Assembly (NCBI GenBank): GCA_002359465.1
Contig: DENA01000028.1
Span: forward strand, 28,075-37,512
DNA length: 9,438 nt
Source: Ruminococcaceae bacterium UBA2656
GTDB taxonomy: Bacteria > Bacillota > Clostridia > Oscillospirales > Acutalibacteraceae
Reading direction: 5' to 3'
The translations under genes and the position numbers were made by a program. This document shows, in pieces, positions 1-3,681 of this stretch; within the stretch, counting starts at the first letter, position 1; every line of letters starts with the position of its first letter. The notes beneath the pieces are model-generated. The model was not told the origin of the DNA and did no database searches. It worked only from the letters and a program-made list of their open reading frames with translations.

Positions 1-1067
1 GCGCACATGCGGGGCAGCTTGCTCCCGCCCCCCACCAGAAAGGCGGCGGAGGGGGGCCCGCCGTTGGCCTGCGCAATCCTCTGCGAGATTTCTTCGCAGA
101 GGGAGCGCATGACCGGCTCGGTTTTATTTTGGATTTCCTCCGGCGTAGCCGTATGTTCAAAGCCAAGAATATCCTTAAAGACAATATTCCGCTCCCCGCT
201 CATTTTCAGCTTGATTCCTTCCGCCGAGGCGAAATCGACAAGGTAATCCTTCATGATCGCTTCGGTGACCTCGTCGCCCGCCACGGTGGCCATGGTGTAG
301 CCCACGACGCCGCCGTCCCTGGACACGGCAATGTCGGAGGTTCCGGCGCCGATGTCGACCAGAGCAAGGTTCAAAAGGCGCAGATTCTGCGGGATTGCCG
401 CGTTCATTGCGGCGATCGGTTCCAGTGTCAGGCTGGAAACCTCCAGCCCGGTTTTGTGCATAGTGGTATACAGGCTGTCCACTACCTCGCGGGGCAGGAA
501 GGTGGCGATGACTTCCACGCCGATGCTTTGCCCGCGGTGATCCAGAAGGTTGGAAATAGGGTAGTTGTCCAGCGTATACTGAATGACGGAATAACCGACA
601 AGGTAAAAGACGGGCTGGTTTTCGTCCGGAATTTCCGGGTTGAACTGCCGTTCCGCCGCTTCAATCGCCCCTGCCTCCAGGCGGCAGACAAGCTCTTCGT
701 CAATGGTCTGCGACTGTTTGAGCGCGAGCTCATAGGAAGCCTTCTGCGTTTTCAGCGCGCGGCCGGCCGCGGCGACGCATACATGCCTGAGCGGATAGCC
801 GATTCTCTTTTCAAGGCGTTCCTTGACTGTTCTTGCCACCCGGCTGACCTGTTCGATATCTTCAATCTGGCCGTCGATCATGGCGCGTTTCGGATGCTCG
901 ACCGTTTCCATCGCCGTGATGTGCAGCTTTTCATCTTCCAAAGTCCCTACAATGCCGATGACGCTCCTTGTTCCGATGTCGAGCGCGAATACGTAATTCT
1001 CCGGGGCCTTCCCGGCGTCCGCGTCTTCCGAAAGAAAATCGGGCTGTTCTTCAGTTTGCATTTGCAT
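1..1067 (-). CDS. FtsA-like cell-division / actin-fold ATPase domain protein (3' part missing)
   Basis: About 355 codons run off the left edge, so the C-terminus is not visible. The translation shows actin/Hsp70-fold ATPase motifs: phosphate-1 FALDIGTRSVIGIVG near residues 27-41, phosphate-2 LVDIGAGTSDIAV near 236-248, and an adenosine-type FLVGGGSKLP near the window edge. Between them, residues about 45-200 resemble the inserted SHS2-like region of FtsA/PilM proteins. FtsA relatives bind ATP and anchor filaments at the membrane; in Clostridia there are extra, longer FtsA-domain proteins besides canonical FtsA, and the variable N-terminal extension (about 25 residues) fits that group. Two starts are possible: ATG at 1067 (GGAG 9 nt upstream) or ATG at 1061 (GGAGG 9 nt upstream). 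It has its own promoter and no visible link to the redox genes. Whether it is true FtsA or a paralog cannot be told. Confidence 0.8.
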   Translation of the reverse strand, partial: MQMQTEEQPDFLSEDADAGKAPENYVFALDIGTRSVIGIVGTLEDEKLHITAMETVEHPKRAMIDGQIEDIEQVSRVARTVKERLEKRIGYPLRHVCVAAAGRALKTQKASYELALKQSQTIDEELVCRLEAGAIEAAERQFNPEIPDENQPVFYLVGYSVIQYTLDNYPISNLLDHRGQSIGVEVIATFLPREVVDSLYTTMHKTGLEVSSLTLEPIAAMNAAIPQNLRLLNLALVDIGAGTSDIAVSRDGGVVGYTMATVAGDEVTEAIMKDYLVDFASAEGIKLKMSGERNIVFKDILGFEHTATPEEIQNKTEPVMRSLCEEISQRIAQANGGPPSAAFLVGGGSKLPRMC

Positions 1068-1119
1068 TGGCCTCCGCTCCGCAGAAATTTGTTCCGTCTA
1101 TCACTTTATTTTCCATTTG

Positions 1120-1148
1120 ATTTTACTATAAATTTCCGATAATTGCAA
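1120..1148 (-). promoter_or_regulatory. Sigma-A-type promoter of the FtsA-like gene
   Basis: Reading the minus strand, TTGCAA (1148-1143), a 17-bp spacer and TAAAAT (1125-1120) form a good vegetative promoter about 50 bp upstream of the start codon. No TGTGA-type site lies near it, so this gene does not appear to belong to the Crp/Fnr regulon seen to its right. Confidence 0.6.
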
Positions 1149-1169
1149 TCAGGACGACTGTTTTTCAAA

Positions 1170-1847
1170 CTAAAGAAGCTTTTCAAGCTTTTTGTGGTCG
1201 GTAATGGTAATGCCTCCACGCGACAGGGAAACCATCCCCTCGTTCTGAAAATATTTCAGCATGCGGGTCACGACCTCGCGCGCGGAACCCATGTTTTTCG
1301 CAATGGTTTCGTGCGTGATATTCAGCGTGTCGCCGCCCGCTATTGCGGCCTGTTCCAGCAGGAAATTTGCCAGCCGGCGGTCAAAGCTCATAAAAAGCAC
1401 CTGCTCCATCACCCACATCACATCCGAGAAACGGGAGGAAATCAGCTGACTTGTGTAATTTGAAACCGCAAGGGCGGTCTGGTTCAGCTCATTGTATACC
1501 GCGGTGGGAACCAAAATAATCCGGGTATCCTGCTCCGCTTCAATATAAATATCAAAGCTGATGTTTTTCAGCATGCAGGAAGCTGAAAAAATACAAACGT
1601 CCCGTTCAAAAAGGCGGTAGATGGTAATTTCTTTTCCAGTATCCGAAAGGATAAAGGCGCGCAGATGCCCGCTCATCACCAGAATGAGCCCCATGCAGTC
1701 CTGTGCGCCGTCATGCAGCCGCTGTCCCTTCTCGTAGGAAGTACAGACGGCCGACTGTTCCAGCAATGCTTTCTGCCTTTCCGTCAGGCTATTCCAGAAG
1801 GGGAAGGAATCTTTCATAAATGCGAGCTCTGTTTTCGTAACGGCCAT
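1170..1847 (-). CDS. Crp/Fnr family transcriptional regulator
   Basis: A 225-residue protein of standard length for the Crp/Fnr family. Residues about 15-130 form the cyclic-nucleotide-binding-like beta-roll sensor domain, about 130-155 the dimerisation helix, and about 155-225 the winged helix-turn-helix. The recognition helix reads GSAREVVTRMLKYF, with R190, E191 and R195 matching the Arg-Glu-x3-Arg pattern by which E. coli CRP reads TGTGA. There is no FNR-type N-terminal iron-sulfur cysteine cluster, but C85 and C91 occur in DVCIFSASCML, besides C35 and C51. The start is supported by GGGAGG 8 nt upstream. The gene lies next to trxA and trxB and close to a persulfide-type flavoprotein; all three carry TGTGA-N5-TCACA-like sites at matching promoter positions, so it is inferred to activate them. 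Its own promoter lacks such a site. The signal (thiol, sulfur, oxygen or nitrosative) is not shown by the sequence. Confidence 0.9.
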   Translation of the reverse strand: MAVTKTELAFMKDSFPFWNSLTERQKALLEQSAVCTSYEKGQRLHDGAQDCMGLILVMSGHLRAFILSDTGKEITIYRLFERDVCIFSASCMLKNISFDIYIEAEQDTRIILVPTAVYNELNQTALAVSNYTSQLISSRFSDVMWVMEQVLFMSFDRRLANFLLEQAAIAGGDTLNITHETIAKNMGSAREVVTRMLKYFQNEGMVSLSRGGITITDHKKLEKLL

Positions 1848-1871
1848 TCCGGCTGCCTCCCTGTGGGTTGA

Positions 1872-1900
1872 TCGGCCGCGCCGATTCCGCGGGCGGCCGA
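1872..1900. repeat. GC-rich inverted repeat in the 5' UTR of the Crp/Fnr gene
   Basis: TCGGCCGC (1872-1879) and GCGGCCGA (1893-1900) are exact inverted copies separated by 13 bp, and lie between the predicted -10 box and the ribosome binding site of the regulator gene. It could fold in the leader mRNA or bind a protein; no T-run follows, so it is not a terminator. Function unknown. Confidence 0.4.
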
Positions 1901-1916
1901 ATTCCCTTTTGCGTTT

Positions 1917-1944
1917 ATTATACTACAGAAAGACAAAAGAGCAA
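1917..1944 (-). promoter_or_regulatory. Promoter of the Crp/Fnr regulator gene
   Basis: On the minus strand, TATAAT (1922-1917) is preceded at 16 bp by TTGCTC (1944-1939). The perfect -10 box gives a leader of about 60 nt before the start codon. The promoter is packed directly against the trxA terminator, whose T-rich tail forms the spacer. No TGTGA-like operator is present, so expression is probably basal rather than autoregulated. Confidence 0.55.
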
Positions 1945-1970
1945 AGCCCCGCATCAGTTGATGCGGGGCT
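1931..1970 (-). terminator. Rho-independent terminator after trxA
   Basis: A GC-rich stem, AGCCCCGCATC paired with GATGCGGGGCT around a 4-nt loop (1945-1970), starts about 20 bp after the trxA stop codon. On the minus strand it is followed by a T-rich tail (TTGCTCTTTTG). It should end trxA transcripts before the regulator gene, which has its own promoter just downstream. Confidence 0.8.
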
Positions 1971-1990
1971 AAAATACAGAAATTATTTTA

Positions 1991-2299
1991 TTACAGCATA
2001 CTCAGGATGGACTCTTTGCTCCGGGTGCCGACGGAGGTGTTGACAACTTTTCCGTCCTTCATGACCACAAGGGTGGGGATGCTCATCACACCGAACTGGG
2101 AAGCGAGCTCCGGTTGCTCATCCACGTTGATTTTGCCCACCTTCACAGTGTTGGCGGCTTCCTCCGCGATTTCGTCCACAATCGGGGAGACCATGCGACA
2201 GGGCCCGCACCAGGGTGCCCAAAAATCAATAAGTACCGTTTTCTCCGAATTTACGGCCTCCTGTGTAAAATTGTCCTTTGTTAATGTTAAAACTGCCAT
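1991..2299 (-). CDS. trxA: Thioredoxin
   Basis: A 102-residue single-domain thioredoxin, the usual length. It carries the canonical active site WAPWCGPCRM, with redox cysteines C31 and C34, the buried Asp in VLIDFW, and the cis-proline loop in GVMSIPTLVV. It is the general cytosolic dithiol donor for ribonucleotide reductase, peroxiredoxins and disulfide or persulfide reduction. An in-frame ATG at 2305 would give 104 residues, but the AAAGGAG motif ends only 1 nt before it; the ATG at 2299 has a 7-nt spacer and is preferred. The gene lies just downstream of trxB and has its own TGTGA-type operator and a perfect TATAAT box. It may be transcribed both alone and with trxB, because no convincing terminator separates them. 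Confidence 0.96.
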   Translation of the reverse strand: MAVLTLTKDNFTQEAVNSEKTVLIDFWAPWCGPCRMVSPIVDEIAEEAANTVKVGKINVDEQPELASQFGVMSIPTLVVMKDGKVVNTSVGTRSKESILSML

Positions 2300-2350
2300 A
2301 TCCATTCTCCTTTATCTATGATAAGAATTGTTGTTTCTGATTGTTGCCTT

Positions 2351-2392
2351 ATTATACGCTGAAGATCATAATTTTTCTGTGACTAAATCACG
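2351..2392 (-). promoter_or_regulatory. trxA promoter with Crp/Fnr-type operator
   Basis: Minus strand: the operator CGTGATTTAGTCACA (2392-2378), 21 bp, then TATAAT (2356-2351). The operator centre lies 29 bp upstream of the -10 box, that is about -41 from the expected transcription start, the class II activator position. There is no recognisable -35 hexamer, which fits an activator-dependent promoter. The design matches those in front of trxB and the CoADR fusion gene. Confidence 0.75.
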
Positions 2393-2407
2393 TTTCGATA
2401 AAAAAAC

Positions 2408-3274
2408 CTATTTTTTGCGGCTTCGAAGATATTGAATTACGCTGGTTGCGGATTTTGCGCCGTCGTATACCGCCTTGGAAATCTGGAACATGCCGCCGGT
2501 GCAGTCGCCCGCCGCGTAAAGGCCGGGGATACTGGTCTGCATGCGGTCATCCACCACAATGCGGTTCCCGTCGGTTTCCGCGCCCATGGTTCTGGCAAAA
2601 TCCGTGCTTGAGGCCACGCCGATGGCGACAAACAAACCGCTGATTGGCTGGGTAGAACCGTCCCGGAAGGCGACGGACTCCAAAACAATGTCGCCCCGAA
2701 GAGCCGCAATCTCTTTTTTATTGACACGGATTTGCTCCGGAAATTGAGCGGAAGGCTCGCGGCCGTTGGTCAGCAGCGTGACCGAGCCGACAACCGGCAA
2801 AAGCTCGTTTGCCTCGTGCAGGGCGTAATCGCCGCTGCCCAGCACAGCGACGGATTTTCCCCGGTAGAAAAACGCGTCGCAGACGGCGCAGTAGCTGACG
2901 CCCTTTCCCTCAAACCCGCTCAGCCCCTCAATTCTGGGTGCTTTTCTGGAAGCACCCGTCGCAAGAATCACACAGGGCGCCCTGTATGTTTCCAGCTTTG
3001 TTTCAACGGTATACTCCCCGTCGTAAGTAATGCCCAGAACCTCGTCGCTGATCATGGAAACGCCGAGCCTTACGGCCTGGTCAATCCCGTTATGCACCAG
3101 TTGTTCGCCTGAAATGGGGGTAGGAAAACCGTAGTAATTTTCAATTTCCCCTGCTTTTGACAAAGCCCCGCTGTCGCGCCCGATTACCATAGTTTCCAGC
3201 CCGGCGCGCGCCGTATAGGCCGCCGCGGATATTCCGGCGGGACCGTTTCCCAGAATGATTACATCCGCCATCAT
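2408..3274 (-). CDS. trxB: Thioredoxin reductase-like FAD-dependent oxidoreductase
   Basis: A 288-residue flavoprotein of the low-molecular-weight thioredoxin reductase family, slightly shorter than typical TrxB (about 305-320). The FAD-binding motif GNGPAG (9-14) opens the protein, the redox motif C129-A-V-C132 sits in the central domain, and the second FAD motif GLYAAGDCTGGMFQISKAV lies near residues 251-269. It should reduce the thioredoxin encoded just downstream. The nucleotide domain keeps GSGDYA (146-151), but the usual NADPH-phosphate HRRxxxRA stretch is replaced by LLTNGREPSAQF, so the electron donor may not be NADPH. Tandem ATGs at 3274 and 3271 are both possible; GAGG lies 5 and 8 nt upstream respectively. 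Its promoter carries a TGTGA-type operator. Confidence 0.92.
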   Translation of the reverse strand: MMADVIILGNGPAGISAAAYTARAGLETMVIGRDSGALSKAGEIENYYGFPTPISGEQLVHNGIDQAVRLGVSMISDEVLGITYDGEYTVETKLETYRAPCVILATGASRKAPRIEGLSGFEGKGVSYCAVCDAFFYRGKSVAVLGSGDYALHEANELLPVVGSVTLLTNGREPSAQFPEQIRVNKKEIAALRGDIVLESVAFRDGSTQPISGLFVAIGVASSTDFARTMGAETDGNRIVVDDRMQTSIPGLYAAGDCTGGMFQISKAVYDGAKSATSVIQYLRSRKK

Positions 3275-3300
3275 TTCACCCTCTTTATTATTATAAATTT

Positions 3301-3342
3301 ATTATATGCCGAAATTACAATTTATTCTGTGATGTTGTCACA
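3301..3342 (-). promoter_or_regulatory. trxB promoter with Crp/Fnr-type operator
   Basis: Minus strand: the operator TGTGACAACATCACA (3342-3328), with perfect 5-bp arms and a 5-bp spacer, then 21 bp, then TATAAT (3306-3301). The operator centre is again about -41. No good -35 hexamer is seen. This is the most symmetric of the three sites and lies only 2 bp from palindromic element A. Confidence 0.78.
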
Positions 3343-3344
3343 TC

Positions 3345-3410
3345 TACAGCAATTTCAAAAATACAGTGAAATGAATTTCGTTATCTCAGCTCTTATTTGA
3401 AATTGTTATA
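3345..3410. repeat. Palindromic mini-element A (MITE-like)
   Basis: The left end TACAGCAATTTCAAA (3345-3359) and the right end TTTGAAATTGTTATA (3396-3410) are near-perfect inverted copies, enclosing about 36 bp. Its first 43 bp (3345-3387) are also an inverted copy, with 4 mismatches, of 3614-3656 in element B. The short length, lack of coding capacity and TA-containing ends resemble miniature inverted-repeat elements, but no family is recognised. It lies between the two divergent operators. Confidence 0.6.
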
Positions 3411-3430
3411 AAGATGCTTTCATTGCGCTG

Positions 3431-3472
3431 TGTGATTTAGTCACGGAATTATATTTGAGTTAATGATATCAT
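3431..3472 (+). promoter_or_regulatory. CoADR-fusion gene promoter with Crp/Fnr-type operator
   Basis: Plus strand: the operator TGTGATTTAGTCACG (3431-3445), 21 bp, then TATCAT (3467-3472). The spacing equals that of the trxA and trxB promoters, putting the site at about -41. Fourteen of 15 operator bases match the minus-strand trxA operator (CGTGATTTAGTCACA) except at the two outer positions, and the inner 13 bp are identical. Transcription would start near 3479, leaving a leader of about 200 nt. Confidence 0.7.
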
Positions 3473-3552
3473 AAATCCGTAAAAGATTGCACCCATTATT
3501 TATGAATTTAAAAAATTTTTACATGGATTTATTCGTTAATGAATTGTAAAAT

Positions 3553-3656
3553 TATAGCAATTTTAAACCAAGAACCGGAAAAACAGATGTTATCTCCCCC
3601 GCCGCCGGCGGGGGAGATAACTAAATTCATTTCACTCTATTTTTGTAATTGCTATA
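3553..3656. repeat. Palindromic mini-element B (MITE-like) in the 5' UTR
   Basis: The ends TATAGCAATT (3553-3562) and AATTGCTATA (3647-3656) are perfect inverted repeats of 10 bp, enclosing a 104-bp element with a GC-rich hairpin at its centre. The right arm (3614-3656) pairs with the first 43 bp of element A. It would be transcribed as part of the fusion-gene leader, ending 25 bp before the start codon. Confidence 0.6.
3589..3621 (+). promoter_or_regulatory. Perfect 15-bp hairpin in the leader of the CoADR fusion gene
   Basis: GTTATCTCCCCCGCC (3589-3603) pairs exactly with GGCGGGGGAGATAAC (3607-3621) around a 3-nt loop. It is not followed by a T-run on either strand, so it is unlikely to be an ordinary intrinsic terminator. 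In the mRNA it would form a very stable stem about 60 nt before the start codon and could affect mRNA stability or translation. It is the core of palindromic element B. Confidence 0.65.
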
Positions 3657-3681
3657 AAAATAAAGAAAGGCGGAGACAGTA

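Larger units (their letters stand above)
3275..3681. other. Divergent intergenic region between trxB and the CoADR fusion gene
   Basis: These 407 AT-rich bases hold no gene. From left to right they contain the trxB ribosome binding site and promoter (3301-3342), a 66-bp palindromic element (3345-3410), the operator and -10 box of the plus-strand gene (3431-3472), an unassigned AT-rich stretch that falls in its 5' UTR (about 3480-3552), a second palindromic element with a perfect GC-rich hairpin (3553-3656), and the plus-strand ribosome binding site GGAG (3672-3675). Confidence 0.85.

Noticed and set aside
129..1142. Plus-strand open frame of 337 codons at the left edge
   Set aside because: The minus strand encodes an FtsA-like ATPase with phosphate and adenosine motifs over the same bases and has a good promoter and ribosome binding site.
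1175..1190. Hairpin near the end of the Crp/Fnr gene (AAGCTTGAAAAGCTT) as a terminator
   Set aside because: It lies inside the coding sequence, is AT-rich and has no T-run following it on the minus strand.
2401..2416. A-run/T-run after the trxB stop as a terminator
   Set aside because: The only stem is a 6-bp A-T pairing with a 4-nt loop, too weak for a convincing intrinsic terminator; trxB-trxA read-through is therefore left open.
3345..3656. CRISPR-like or tandem repeat array in the divergent intergenic region
   Set aside because: The repeated segments are inverted pairs with diverged interiors, not regularly spaced direct repeats.
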